The notes under the pieces were generated by a model, which saw only the letters and a program-made list of their open reading frames with translations, was not told the origin of the DNA and searched no databases. The position numbers and the translations under genes were made by a program. DNA of 31,540 nt, from positions 1 to 31,540 of the forward strand of contig JAEZVF010000053.1 in the NCBI GenBank assembly GCA_023443225.1, written 5' to 3'. This stretch comes from Bacillota bacterium. Its GTDB lineage: Bacteria; Bacillota; Clostridia; Lachnospirales; Lachnospiraceae. Shown here one piece after another: positions 7,333 through 15,727 of this stretch (position 1 is the first letter of the stretch; each line of letters starts with the position of its first letter).

Positions 7333-8832
7333 ATGAGTACAGAAATAATCTTAAAGGCTAGCAATATATCAAAAAATTTTGGTTTAACACACGCACTCAA
7401 AGATGTTTCTATAAACATTGAAAGAGGCAAAATTATTGGACTCATTGGTGAAAATGGTTCGGGAAAATCAACATTTTCATCTATCATCTCAGGAGTTTAT
7501 CCTGCAACGTCCGGAACTTTGGAGTTAAAAGGAGTTCTATATAAGCCAGCTAATATCATTGAGGCGCAGAAGAATGGAATTAGTATGATTGCCCAGGAGA
7601 TGGGAACACTCTCTGGAATTCGTGTGGCAGATAATATATTTTTGGGAAAAGAACATTTGTTTTCCAAAGGCGGCATTGTTAACCGGAAGAAAATGTATCA
7701 AGCAGCCAGAACTGAGCTGAAAAAAGTGGGAATTACAGATATTGACCCGGCAGATCCAATCAGCAAGTACAGCCTGGAGGAACGAAAACTAATTGAAGTA
7801 GTCAGGGCTCTTTATTCACAGCCAGATATTTTTATCGTAGATGAGACTACAACAGCTCTTTCTCAAAAAGGTAGGGATGTTATTTATCGGTTGATTCAGG
7901 AGATGAAAGAAAGGAATAAAGCAGTTCTCTTTATTTCACACGATTTGGACGAACTCATGAAAGTCTGCAGTAAGTTAATTATTTTACGGGATGGTGTTTT
8001 TATTCAGGAACTTGATCGAGAGGAGTTCGAGGAAGAAAAGATTAAGGAATTGATGGTAGGCAGAAAATTAACTGGTAATTACTATCGAAGTGATTATGAT
8101 GGAAGTTATATGGATGAGGTGGTACTAAAGGCAGAGAAAGTATATGTAAAAAATGCCTTAGAAGGGGTGTCTTTGGAATTACATAAAGGCGAGATTCTGG
8201 GAATCGGTGGTCTGACAGACTGCGGAATGCATGAACTGGGAAGCGTCCTCTTTGGTATCCGTAAACCACTTTATGGAAATGTAACATTAGGAAATGGTGA
8301 AAGGGTACGTTCTGCCAAGCAGGCAATTAAGAATAAAATAGGCTATGTATCCAAGAATCGTGATCAGGAAGCTTTAATTCTTTCTGCCAGTATTCTGGAT
8401 AATACGGTATTGCCCTCTCTGTCCAAAATCAGCAAAGGCGGACTGATTTTTAAAGGTGCAGAAAAGAAATTTACTAACAGACAAGTAAAAGAACTAAGTA
8501 TTAAATGTAGGGAAATTACACAGGATGTGAAGGATTTAAGCGGTGGAAATAAGCAGAAAGTAGTATTTGGAAAATGGCTTGGAAATGAATCTGAAATATT
8601 CATACTAGATTGTCCGACCAGAGGGATTGATATTGGAGTAAAAGCATTTATGTATCAGCTCATGTATCAGTTGAAAAAAGAGGGCAAATCCATTATCATG
8701 ATTTCCGAAGAACTGCCGGAGTTAATCGGTATGAGTGATCGTATCATGATTCTCTGCAAAGGACATCATCGGAAAACCTTCGAACGGGCAGAAAATTTGA
8801 ATGAAGCTGCTATTATCAAAGAAATGCTATAG
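7333..8832 (+). CDS. Sugar ABC transporter ATPase, RbsA/MglA type with two fused nucleotide-binding domains
   Basis: A 499-residue cytoplasmic ATPase with two tandem ABC domains, the length of RbsA/AraG/XylG/MglA. Domain 1 has an intact Walker A (GENGSGKST, 39-47) and Walker B (VDE, D170-E171), but its signature is replaced by YSLEERKL (from residue 146). Domain 2 has a broken Walker A (GLTDCGMHELG), an intact signature LSGGN (402-406) and Walker B LDCPTRG, where the catalytic glutamate is cysteine (C427). One of the two ATP sites (domain-1 Walker with domain-2 signature) is therefore complete and the other is degenerate. AGGAGG lies about 14 bases upstream of the ATG. It follows the GH51 gene by 40 bases and precedes its permease by 17. 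Confidence 0.92.
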   Translation: MSTEIILKASNISKNFGLTHALKDVSINIERGKIIGLIGENGSGKSTFSSIISGVYPATSGTLELKGVLYKPANIIEAQKNGISMIAQEMGTLSGIRVADNIFLGKEHLFSKGGIVNRKKMYQAARTELKKVGITDIDPADPISKYSLEERKLIEVVRALYSQPDIFIVDETTTALSQKGRDVIYRLIQEMKERNKAVLFISHDLDELMKVCSKLIILRDGVFIQELDREEFEEEKIKELMVGRKLTGNYYRSDYDGSYMDEVVLKAEKVYVKNALEGVSLELHKGEILGIGGLTDCGMHELGSVLFGIRKPLYGNVTLGNGERVRSAKQAIKNKIGYVSKNRDQEALILSASILDNTVLPSLSKISKGGLIFKGAEKKFTNRQVKELSIKCREITQDVKDLSGGNKQKVVFGKWLGNESEIFILDCPTRGIDIGVKAFMYQLMYQLKKEGKSIIMISEELPELIGMSDRIMILCKGHHRKTFERAENLNEAAIIKEML

Positions 8833-8849
8833 GAAGGGGGAAATTATGA

Positions 8850-9827
8850 ATGGAAATGATGGAAGAACCAAAAGTAGAAGCAAGTAAGCAAGATGGCAAA
8901 AACTTTGTAGAAGTAGTAAGACAACTTGTCCCCTTTCTTGGGCTAATCATTATGATTCTTGTGTTCCAGATAGTTGGAGATGGAAAATTATTAACAAGAG
9001 GTAATCTTACAGGTATTTTAAATCAGACAGTATATGTTGCAATCATGGCATTTGGAGCAATCTTTGTATATTCACATGGTGGTATGGATTTATCCTATGG
9101 CGGTGTTATTGGGTTCTCTGTATTGATTTCCATTTTGGTTGCCAATACAGGTGTACCGTTCGTGATCGTTATTTTTACTAGTATCGCAGCTGCACTTGTA
9201 TGGTTTCTACTAAATGGAGTGGTATCCGTATATTTAAAAGTGTCTCCTTTTATTACATCCTTATGTATTATGTATATGTGTCGAGGTATCTTAAACACAG
9301 TATGTGCAACTCAGAAATACAGCATTCCGGTTTACATGTATAAGTATGATAACTGGACCATCAAGATTGTTGTGTTAGTAACGGTATATATTGTCTGTCA
9401 CCTGCTTTTTGAAAAAAGCAGCATTGGAAAAGCGAATAAGGCAATTGGTGGAAATATTGTAGCTTCACAGCAGGCAGGAGTCAATGTAACACGAAACAAG
9501 ATGATGGCTTATATCATCAGTGGTATTACAGTGGGTATTGCAGGAGTCATCCTTATGGCTAGAGCGGGAAGTGTTAGTACTTCCACAGGCCAGGGACTTG
9601 AAATGAATGTAATCACAGCATTGGTTCTTGGAGGAGTTCCCCTTTCCGGTGGCTCTCGTGTCAAGATGATCGGTGCTTTAGTCGGAAGCTTTTCCGTAAT
9701 ACTATTGCGTAACGGATTAATAATTTTGGGAGTGAATGAACGTGTGATTGAAGGTATTCAGGGGCTCGTTCTGTTGTTACTGGTATTCTTAACTTATGTT
9801 AAGAACAAAGATGGTATATTAAAATAA
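8850..9827 (+). CDS. Sugar ABC transporter permease, RbsC type (first of two)
   Basis: A 325-residue membrane protein of the branched-chain/ribose permease family (BPD_transp_2). It begins with a short acidic cytoplasmic tail and then has 8-10 hydrophobic segments. Family motifs are visible: HGGMDLSYGGVIGFSVL near the N-terminus, GGNIVASQQAGVNVTRNK in the cytoplasmic loop, and ALVLGGVPLSGGS near the C-terminus. AGGAAGGGGG precedes the ATG by about 9 bases. An out-of-frame ATG at 8846 sits at closer spacing but runs only 13 codons. The operon encodes a second, different permease at 11050-12033, so the pore is probably a heterodimer. Confidence 0.9.
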   Translation: MEMMEEPKVEASKQDGKNFVEVVRQLVPFLGLIIMILVFQIVGDGKLLTRGNLTGILNQTVYVAIMAFGAIFVYSHGGMDLSYGGVIGFSVLISILVANTGVPFVIVIFTSIAAALVWFLLNGVVSVYLKVSPFITSLCIMYMCRGILNTVCATQKYSIPVYMYKYDNWTIKIVVLVTVYIVCHLLFEKSSIGKANKAIGGNIVASQQAGVNVTRNKMMAYIISGITVGIAGVILMARAGSVSTSTGQGLEMNVITALVLGGVPLSGGSRVKMIGALVGSFSVILLRNGLIILGVNERVIEGIQGLVLLLLVFLTYVKNKDGILK

Positions 9828-9840
9828 TAGGAGGAAAATT

Positions 9841-11019
9841 ATGAAGAAAAAAATTATTTCATTAGTATTAGCAACTGTTATGGCTTTGTCACTGATTGGA
9901 TGTGGAAACAGTTCATCTTCAAGTGAACCAAAATCTGCTGCAGATACAACCGATAAGAAAGATGATGTGCAGGGGGGAAAATCAGGAGAAACAAGTGGTG
10001 ATGAAAATGGTGAATATACAGTAGGTGTTATTATTCACACAACAACTGATTTTTTATGTTCCAAATTAAAATCTTATACCGATTACATGGGAAAAGAATT
10101 CTCAGTAAAATTTAACTATTACATAATTGAGAATTTTGCAGATGAAACTTATCTATCAGCAATTGAGAACTTATGTGCACAGGGTGTTGACGGTATTATT
10201 ACTACCAATTTCTCAGGAACTGCAGTTCTTCAGGGACTTAAGATCTGTGAAGATAATGGTGTGTACCTAGGTGTTGGATTCTCACAGATTGACGAGAGTA
10301 TCAAAGAGCAGATATATGCAAGCCAGTACTTTGTTGGTGGATCTTATGAAGCGGACTACCAGGCAGGTTATGACATTATTACAAGTCTGATTGATACGGG
10401 AAGTAAGAATATTGCAGCAATCGGCTATGAACCTGGTATCACATGCCATGACAGACGTTGGGAAGGTATGATGGCAGCATTTGAAGATCATCCGGAAGTA
10501 AAGAAAGCCGGTGAGTATAGAGGACTTGAATTTACAAAAGCTGTAGAAGACTATTTAGCAGCAGATGATTCTATCGATGGTATTGCGATTACATTATTAG
10601 GTATTGAATATTGTCAGGAACCAATCAAATCGGCAGGCAGAGAAGGTGAGATAAAAATTGCATTCTGCGACCTTTCTGAAAACTGCCAAGAAGGTCTTGA
10701 CAGTGGTTTTGTATCAAGTGCTATCGGTGGACAGTATGTAGACATAGTATTCCCATTCATCTTTATGTACAATACTTTGCTGGGAACACCATTATCAGAA
10801 GAAAAAGTGGAAGTTCCTGTTAATTTCATTACCTGCAAGACCGGTGAAGAATTCTCTAACTACATGACATACCTTCATAATGACGGTGTATATGCATGGA
10901 CCACGGATGAATTGAAACAAGTGATTAAAAAATACAATCCGGATGCAACCGCTGAAGATTTGGTAAAAATGGGTGCTGACTACAGTATAGAAGACACCAT
11001 AGCTAGACATGGCAAATAA
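9841..11019 (+). CDS. Sugar-binding lipoprotein, periplasmic-binding-protein type I fold
   Basis: A 392-residue lipoprotein. The signal peptide ends in the lipobox LIGC with the lipidated C21, followed by a Ser/Asp/Lys-rich linker to about residue 60 and then a two-lobe periplasmic-binding domain (Peripla_BP_4 type). It captures the sugar outside the cell and hands it to the flanking permeases. The ribosome-binding site TAGGAGG is well placed. The gene lies between the two permeases. RbsB/MglB-like proteins normally bind monosaccharides or small glycosides. The C-terminus has an additional segment of about 40 residues (WTTDELKQVIKKYNPDAT onward). The ligand cannot be read from the sequence; an arabinose-containing compound is inferred from the GH51 neighbour. 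Confidence 0.88.
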   Translation: MKKKIISLVLATVMALSLIGCGNSSSSSEPKSAADTTDKKDDVQGGKSGETSGDENGEYTVGVIIHTTTDFLCSKLKSYTDYMGKEFSVKFNYYIIENFADETYLSAIENLCAQGVDGIITTNFSGTAVLQGLKICEDNGVYLGVGFSQIDESIKEQIYASQYFVGGSYEADYQAGYDIITSLIDTGSKNIAAIGYEPGITCHDRRWEGMMAAFEDHPEVKKAGEYRGLEFTKAVEDYLAADDSIDGIAITLLGIEYCQEPIKSAGREGEIKIAFCDLSENCQEGLDSGFVSSAIGGQYVDIVFPFIFMYNTLLGTPLSEEKVEVPVNFITCKTGEEFSNYMTYLHNDGVYAWTTDELKQVIKKYNPDATAEDLVKMGADYSIEDTIARHGK

Positions 11020-11049
11020 GCTATCTGGTTTATGGAAAGGGGAACAAAC

Positions 11050-12033
11050 ATGAATACAAAATCCACCAAGATAAAAAATGTATTAAAAGTAATACTTTTA
11101 CCAGTCGTGGTTTATCTAATGTTTTTTATCTGCTCCGGCGGAAAGTTTGGTAAATCATCCAGTTTAATTATGAACTTAAAACAGTCTTTGGCACCAACAC
11201 TGATTTCCTTTGCAATGTGCAGTAATATGCTTTGCGACAGAATGGATTTGAGTGCAGGCGCAGTGGTTATGTTGGCTGCAATGTTCGGAGCGAAGTTAGT
11301 ACATATATACAGCATTGGCTTAGGAGCATTTTCAATAATAGTTATAGTTACCGGTGTTGTATTGGGAACCATTTCCGGTATCATGTATATACTTTTAAAA
11401 GTACCGGCTATCGTAACTGCTCTTGGAGTATGTATGATCTATGAGACCTTGTCAAACCTAGCAAGCATTTCTTGGGTAACTGCAATCAAAGGCGATATTA
11501 CTACTTTTGGACGTTTTCCTTATTGCCTTATTATTTTTGCAGTAATGTTTGCACTATTCTACGTTATTTTTAATTATACAAAGTTCGGGTATAATGTAAG
11601 GGCATGTGCAAGTTCGCAGCAGATTGCAAAAGATGGCGGTGTAAATACAAAGAAAACAGCTTTTCTATGTTACGCAGTATCTGCTTTGTTTTTAGGAGTT
11701 GCAGCATTACTTAAAATCTCTATTCAGGGCTCCATTGATACACCTATGTATATGTCAAGTACCAATATAATCTTTAACTGTATGTTAGGAATCTATGTTG
11801 GATTAGCACTGGAGCAGTATTGTAATTTGTTAATTGGTATTTTTATCGGAAACTTTATTTTGAACATGCTAACAACTGGACTTTTAAGCTTAGGATTATC
11901 AGCATCACTGCAGGATACAGCATCCGGAATATTCTTATTAATTATTATGATATTTACATACAATAACCAACGTGTAATGGATTATATTAACAACAAGAAA
12001 GAGCATTATATATTATCAAAACAGAATTCTTAA
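11050..12033 (+). CDS. Sugar ABC transporter permease, RbsC type (second of two)
   Basis: About 327 residues with 8-10 membrane segments and the RbsC-type block DRMDLSAGAVVMLAAMFG near residue 60. The conserved cytoplasmic loop reads KFGYNVRACASSQQIAKDGG and is followed by VNTKKTAFLCYAVSALFLG. An upstream in-frame ATG at 11032 has no ribosome-binding site. The ATG at 11050 has AAGGGGAA 6 bases before it and is chosen. The protein is clearly different from the first permease and lacks its C-terminal GGVPLSGGS motif, which supports a heterodimeric pore. It is the last gene of the GH51 operon. Confidence 0.87.
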   Translation: MNTKSTKIKNVLKVILLPVVVYLMFFICSGGKFGKSSSLIMNLKQSLAPTLISFAMCSNMLCDRMDLSAGAVVMLAAMFGAKLVHIYSIGLGAFSIIVIVTGVVLGTISGIMYILLKVPAIVTALGVCMIYETLSNLASISWVTAIKGDITTFGRFPYCLIIFAVMFALFYVIFNYTKFGYNVRACASSQQIAKDGGVNTKKTAFLCYAVSALFLGVAALLKISIQGSIDTPMYMSSTNIIFNCMLGIYVGLALEQYCNLLIGIFIGNFILNMLTTGLLSLGLSASLQDTASGIFLLIIMIFTYNNQRVMDYINNKKEHYILSKQNS

Positions 12034-12059
12034 TACACGAATCATATTAGTTGACATGA

Positions 12060-12111
12060 ATGGCGCCCGGCTATGAGAGCAAGAGATTTCTTGCATTAGC
12101 TTGGGTGCCAT
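12060..12111 (+). terminator. Long imperfect hairpin after the importer operon
   Basis: ATGGCGCCCGGCTA (12060-12073) pairs with TAGCTTGGGTGCCAT (12097-12111) with one bulge, and an inner stem GCAAGA/TCTTGC (12079-12084 with 12089-12094) closes the top. No T run follows, so it is not a classical terminator. It may mark the end of the importer mRNA or act as an attenuator. Its right half overlaps the predicted promoter of the response-regulator gene. Confidence 0.5.
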
Positions 12112-12119
12112 TGTATAAT
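12091..12119 (+). promoter_or_regulatory. Predicted promoter of the YesN/YesM pair
   Basis: TTGCAT (12091-12096), exactly 17 bases, then a perfect TATAAT (12114-12119). Transcription would start near 12126, leaving a 40-base leader with GGAAGAGG before the response-regulator ATG. The -35 element lies inside the hairpin at 12060-12111. Confidence 0.6.
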
Positions 12120-12166
12120 AAAAATGTGATGAAACATAGGAACGGATTGTAAGGAAGAGGTATTTT

Positions 12167-13759
12167 ATGATAAAGGTTTTGTTGGTTGATGATGAAAAAC
12201 TGGCCTTAGATTATCTGGTGAACATTATTAATTGGGAATACTATGATTTTAAATTGGTTGGAGTAACTACAGATGCAGAGCAGGCATTAAGTATATATCG
12301 AAAACACCGCCCGGAATTAATTATTTCAGATATTAAAATGCCTGGTATGAGCGGAATTGATTTTGCCCAGACAATACGAGAAAATGATAAAAATTCTCAT
12401 ATGCTCTTTTTGTCCGGATATCGGGATTTTAATTATGTGAAGCAGGCGATTCGCTTAGGCATAGATGATTATCTGTTAAAAAGCGATATAGATGAAGTGA
12501 TGTTTTTGAAAAAAATTCTAAAATTGAAAGAAGATATTAAAAAAGAGCAGTCCAAAAATCGATATACCACTGGTGTAATTTTAGAAGAAATATTTCTTAA
12601 AAATGCAGAAGAGAAACAGTATAAAGAGATGCTGGATGAAAATGAATACATCCAAATCCAAAAAAAATACTATTATCTGATACTTACCAAGAAGGCGGCA
12701 CCACGGTTTGTATATAAGTTTATCTCGCCCCAAAGTGATCCACTTTCGTTTTGCGAGCATGATTTAAAATCAATTTGTAATGAAGAATCAGCAAAAGAGA
12801 ATATGCGTGTGTTATCATTCTTTTCGATTGGAAGAGATGAATACCTTGCAATTTTGGAACTAGAGGGAAATCTTATCTCCCAAAGAGAAATAAATGACAA
12901 GCTCTACCAGTTTTCAACAAAGGTATTTAACTATATTAATAAAAATGCATCGCAGCCTTTTTATGTCTATTATTATCCCAAAGGCTGCAGTGTACGTCAG
13001 TTTAGCAGGTTTTTTAATAAGAATAGAGAGTTGCTTCTACGGCGCTTTGTGAAAGAACAGACACAAGTGGTTGAGTTCGGCGAAGAATCTCTACAAACCA
13101 AAAATCAAGATAAAAACAGTGTGATATCCATTTCAGCAGATGAGATGTATCAGGTAATTAAAAATGCAGATACGGCTAAAACCAATCAGTATATCGATAT
13201 ATTGAAAACTGCTATAGAACATGAGGATTATTATACCTATTTGTGGTATTTACGTAATATGCTGGAAGCCATGAGCCGTTTTGAAACTTCACTTGTGGGT
13301 GAAAAGAGTGGACGTCAATTCCTTCTGGCAGAATCGCATACATTATACGAACCTCTAGATGCCAATAGAATCGTTGCATTTCTTCAATATAAATTGGATC
13401 AGATTCATAATTTATCCCATGAACATAAAGCAAGTATGTATTCAACGGTGATCCTTGAGGCGCTGGAATATATTCAAAATAACTATGCACTTGTGGAATT
13501 ATCCACGAATAGCATTGCAAAACATGTGAAATTAAGTAATTCCTGGCTTTCCACGAAGTTCAAAGATGAAGTTGGTGTTGGGGTGACGGATTTTCTTAAT
13601 AGTGTGCGTATCCAAAAGGCAAAGCAGATGTTTGACCAAGAGGATTACATGATATATGAGATCGCAGAGAGAGTAGGATTCACTTCCAGTCAGTATTTTA
13701 GTAAAATATTTAAACAGTTTACAGGTGTAACTCCAAATGAATATAAGAGAGATAAATAA
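12167..13759 (+). CDS. YesN-type response regulator (receiver plus AraC DNA-binding domain)
   Basis: A 530-residue regulator. The receiver domain (about 1-120) has the acidic pair D9-D10, the phosphoacceptor D55 (IISDIKMPGMSG) and K105 (DYLLKSDID). A long middle region of about 300 residues has no recognisable motif. The C-terminal AraC-type double helix-turn-helix (about 430-530) shows SNSWLSTKFKDEVGVG and the signature AERVGFTSSQYFSKIFKQFTG. Phosphorylated by the kinase encoded downstream, it should bind DNA and activate a sugar operon, most simply the GH51/importer operon just upstream. The ribosome-binding site is GGAAGAGG. Confidence 0.93.
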   Translation: MIKVLLVDDEKLALDYLVNIINWEYYDFKLVGVTTDAEQALSIYRKHRPELIISDIKMPGMSGIDFAQTIRENDKNSHMLFLSGYRDFNYVKQAIRLGIDDYLLKSDIDEVMFLKKILKLKEDIKKEQSKNRYTTGVILEEIFLKNAEEKQYKEMLDENEYIQIQKKYYYLILTKKAAPRFVYKFISPQSDPLSFCEHDLKSICNEESAKENMRVLSFFSIGRDEYLAILELEGNLISQREINDKLYQFSTKVFNYINKNASQPFYVYYYPKGCSVRQFSRFFNKNRELLLRRFVKEQTQVVEFGEESLQTKNQDKNSVISISADEMYQVIKNADTAKTNQYIDILKTAIEHEDYYTYLWYLRNMLEAMSRFETSLVGEKSGRQFLLAESHTLYEPLDANRIVAFLQYKLDQIHNLSHEHKASMYSTVILEALEYIQNNYALVELSTNSIAKHVKLSNSWLSTKFKDEVGVGVTDFLNSVRIQKAKQMFDQEDYMIYEIAERVGFTSSQYFSKIFKQFTGVTPNEYKRDK

Positions 13760-13850
13760 GATGCTGAAATGAGTACGAAAAATGTGTAAAAGGAGAACTA
13801 TTTCGTAAATAAGGAACTGGCGCTTATAGAAAAGAGGATTAATCTGCTTT

Positions 13851-15629
13851 ATGAAATTAAAAATTAAACTTCTATTTTCACAAATCTTAGTGTTTTTGGT
13901 GATGTTTTTGATATTAACCACTATATTGCCAAATATCATCTATCAGTCTAACCGAGAGGCAGAAATGAAAATGGCTATGAGCTTTAATGAGCAGATTATG
14001 ATGCGTGTAGATAATCGCTTTGAAGAGCTGGATCGGTTTGCTTCTGTAGTAGCAGAAGATGAAGAACTCAATAAATTACTCCATGCTTACTTGGATATTC
14101 CCTCCCGAAAGAATGTAGCAAAGATTCGCCTATATTTGTCTGATTTGGGAATTCGTAATAACGTTCCTTCTTATCAAGTTCTAGGAATCTTTGTTAACAT
14201 TAATGATGGTGGCAATAATATTAACTTTAATACAGTTGGGCTAGCTTCCAGTGTAATAAATCATATGGAACAGGATGTCTTACCAGTCTATTATAAGGAA
14301 AAACAAAAAGATATGTTTGTAGAACCATTTTCCTTTATTCGAGGAGAATCTAAGACTGTTTTCGGAAGAGAGTTTTCCATGGGTTATGGCTTCGTACATA
14401 ACTATTCAAAAAACGGAATATCAGGAAGCATTACCATCATATCTTCTTTTGATGAGATTGTTTATATTGTACAGGGTGTCAGCGATTATTGTGAAGATTA
14501 TCTGTTTCTGACAAATAACAATCATAAGGTAGAACCTAGTGTACAAAACTCAAAAATCGACCCGGATAAAACACTCAGTAATCTTACCTATGGTAACAGT
14601 TATATGGAAGGGTATTATCAGGATTCCAATGGAGTGTCAACCGTACGAATATCGGAGTATGCGAATTGGAAACTTATCAGCCGGCTTACCAAAAAAGATA
14701 TTATTGCGAACAATCATTCTGTGATAGTGTTGGATGAACTATTAATTGCAATTTTTGGCATCTGTGTAATTATGATCATGGTACCTATTGTACAGCGGTT
14801 TACCAAGCCCCTGGGTGAAGTATCGAAGCAGATGGGCGAAATTGCAGAGGGTAACTTAGAAGCAAGAGTAACAGTCTATTCCAATGATGAAATCGGCGAG
14901 GTGGGGGAGGCCTTTAATATTATGTCCGAGAAACTAAAGGACAACATTAACAAGGTTATTGAAAAAGAAAAAATAGAGCAGACCATGCGCTATAGTCTTT
15001 TGATCTCACAGGTCGATCCTCATTTTATTTACAATACTATGAATACAATTACGTATCTGGCGCAAAAAGGGAGAAATGAAGATGTTGTTGCTGTTAATAA
15101 GGCAATGATTGAGATACTAAAGGATCGGTTACGTATTGAGATAGCGGAAGTGTACGATACAGTGGAGCAGGAAATTAGTGTTGTTAAACAATATCTAATT
15201 ATTCAAAATTATCGTTATGAAGGAACTTTTAAGTCTAAAATAGAAATACCGAAAGAAGTAAGCAACTGCTTAATTGCAAAGAATCTTCTGCAGCCGCTTG
15301 TAGAAAATGCACTATTTCATGGAATTTTAGCAAATAAGGATGAAAATGGTGAAGTGTTAGGCGGTTGCATTACAATTAAAATCATACGACAGGAGAATTG
15401 CTTGATTGTAACGATTCAGGATAATGGAGCAGGGATGTCTGAAGAAATGGTTGATATCATTGAACATCAGTCTATGACTCAGATACGTGGTGCTCATATC
15501 GGGATTCGTAATATTCGTGAGCGGATTAAGTACATCTATGAGGAACATCAAAATATAAATATTCAGTCTGTAGAGGGTGAAGGTACCTGTGTGACGCTCA
15601 GGTTACCGATTGTGAAGGAAGATGATTAA
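13851..15629 (+). CDS. YesM/LytS-type sensor histidine kinase
   Basis: A 592-residue membrane kinase: TM1 at about 7-30, an extracellular sensor region to about 290, TM2 at about 297-318, a HAMP linker to about 370, then a His_kinase domain with phospho-acceptor H391 in QVDPHFIYNT and an ATPase domain with N box LLQPLVENALFHG, G1 QDNGAGM and the GIRNIRERI block. The family motif usually has asparagine before PHF; here it is aspartate. The kinase should sense an extracellular sugar or a loaded binding protein and phosphorylate the adjacent regulator. The 91-base gap from that gene holds only a possible GAGG site and no terminator. The operon has no anchored binding protein, unlike the second system at 18229-22629. 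Confidence 0.92.
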   Translation: MKLKIKLLFSQILVFLVMFLILTTILPNIIYQSNREAEMKMAMSFNEQIMMRVDNRFEELDRFASVVAEDEELNKLLHAYLDIPSRKNVAKIRLYLSDLGIRNNVPSYQVLGIFVNINDGGNNINFNTVGLASSVINHMEQDVLPVYYKEKQKDMFVEPFSFIRGESKTVFGREFSMGYGFVHNYSKNGISGSITIISSFDEIVYIVQGVSDYCEDYLFLTNNNHKVEPSVQNSKIDPDKTLSNLTYGNSYMEGYYQDSNGVSTVRISEYANWKLISRLTKKDIIANNHSVIVLDELLIAIFGICVIMIMVPIVQRFTKPLGEVSKQMGEIAEGNLEARVTVYSNDEIGEVGEAFNIMSEKLKDNINKVIEKEKIEQTMRYSLLISQVDPHFIYNTMNTITYLAQKGRNEDVVAVNKAMIEILKDRLRIEIAEVYDTVEQEISVVKQYLIIQNYRYEGTFKSKIEIPKEVSNCLIAKNLLQPLVENALFHGILANKDENGEVLGGCITIKIIRQENCLIVTIQDNGAGMSEEMVDIIEHQSMTQIRGAHIGIRNIRERIKYIYEEHQNINIQSVEGEGTCVTLRLPIVKEDD

Positions 15630-15671
15630 TTTAGAATAAAATTAGGAGTAGTTAATTACATGCGCTGCTTC

Positions 15672-15722
15672 CAACCCGACACTAAGGTTGCCGGGTTGAG
15701 AAACAGGGTAGTATTGTTTTTT
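15672..15722 (+). terminator. Candidate terminator after the first kinase
   Basis: CAACCCG (15672-15678) pairs with CGGGTTG (15692-15698), and a run of six T (15717-15722) follows about 18 bases later. The gap between stem and T run is too long for a classical terminator. It lies between convergent genes, where a stop is expected. Confidence 0.4.
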
Positions 15723-15727
15723 ATGAG

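Noticed and set aside
8846..8887. ATG at 8846 with better spacing than the permease start
   Set aside because: It opens a 13-codon frame out of register with the permease. The in-frame ATG at 8850 is still within reach of the GGAAGGGGG site.
12051..12056. Perfect TTGACA as a -35 element before the YesN gene
   Set aside because: No -10 element lies 16-19 bases downstream (the position reads TGAGAG). The TTGCAT/TATAAT pair at 12091-12119 is better.
13532..13939. 135-codon open frame on the minus strand across the regulator/kinase junction
   Set aside because: Low-complexity Ile/Phe/Lys-rich product with no ribosome-binding site, opposite two well-supported genes.
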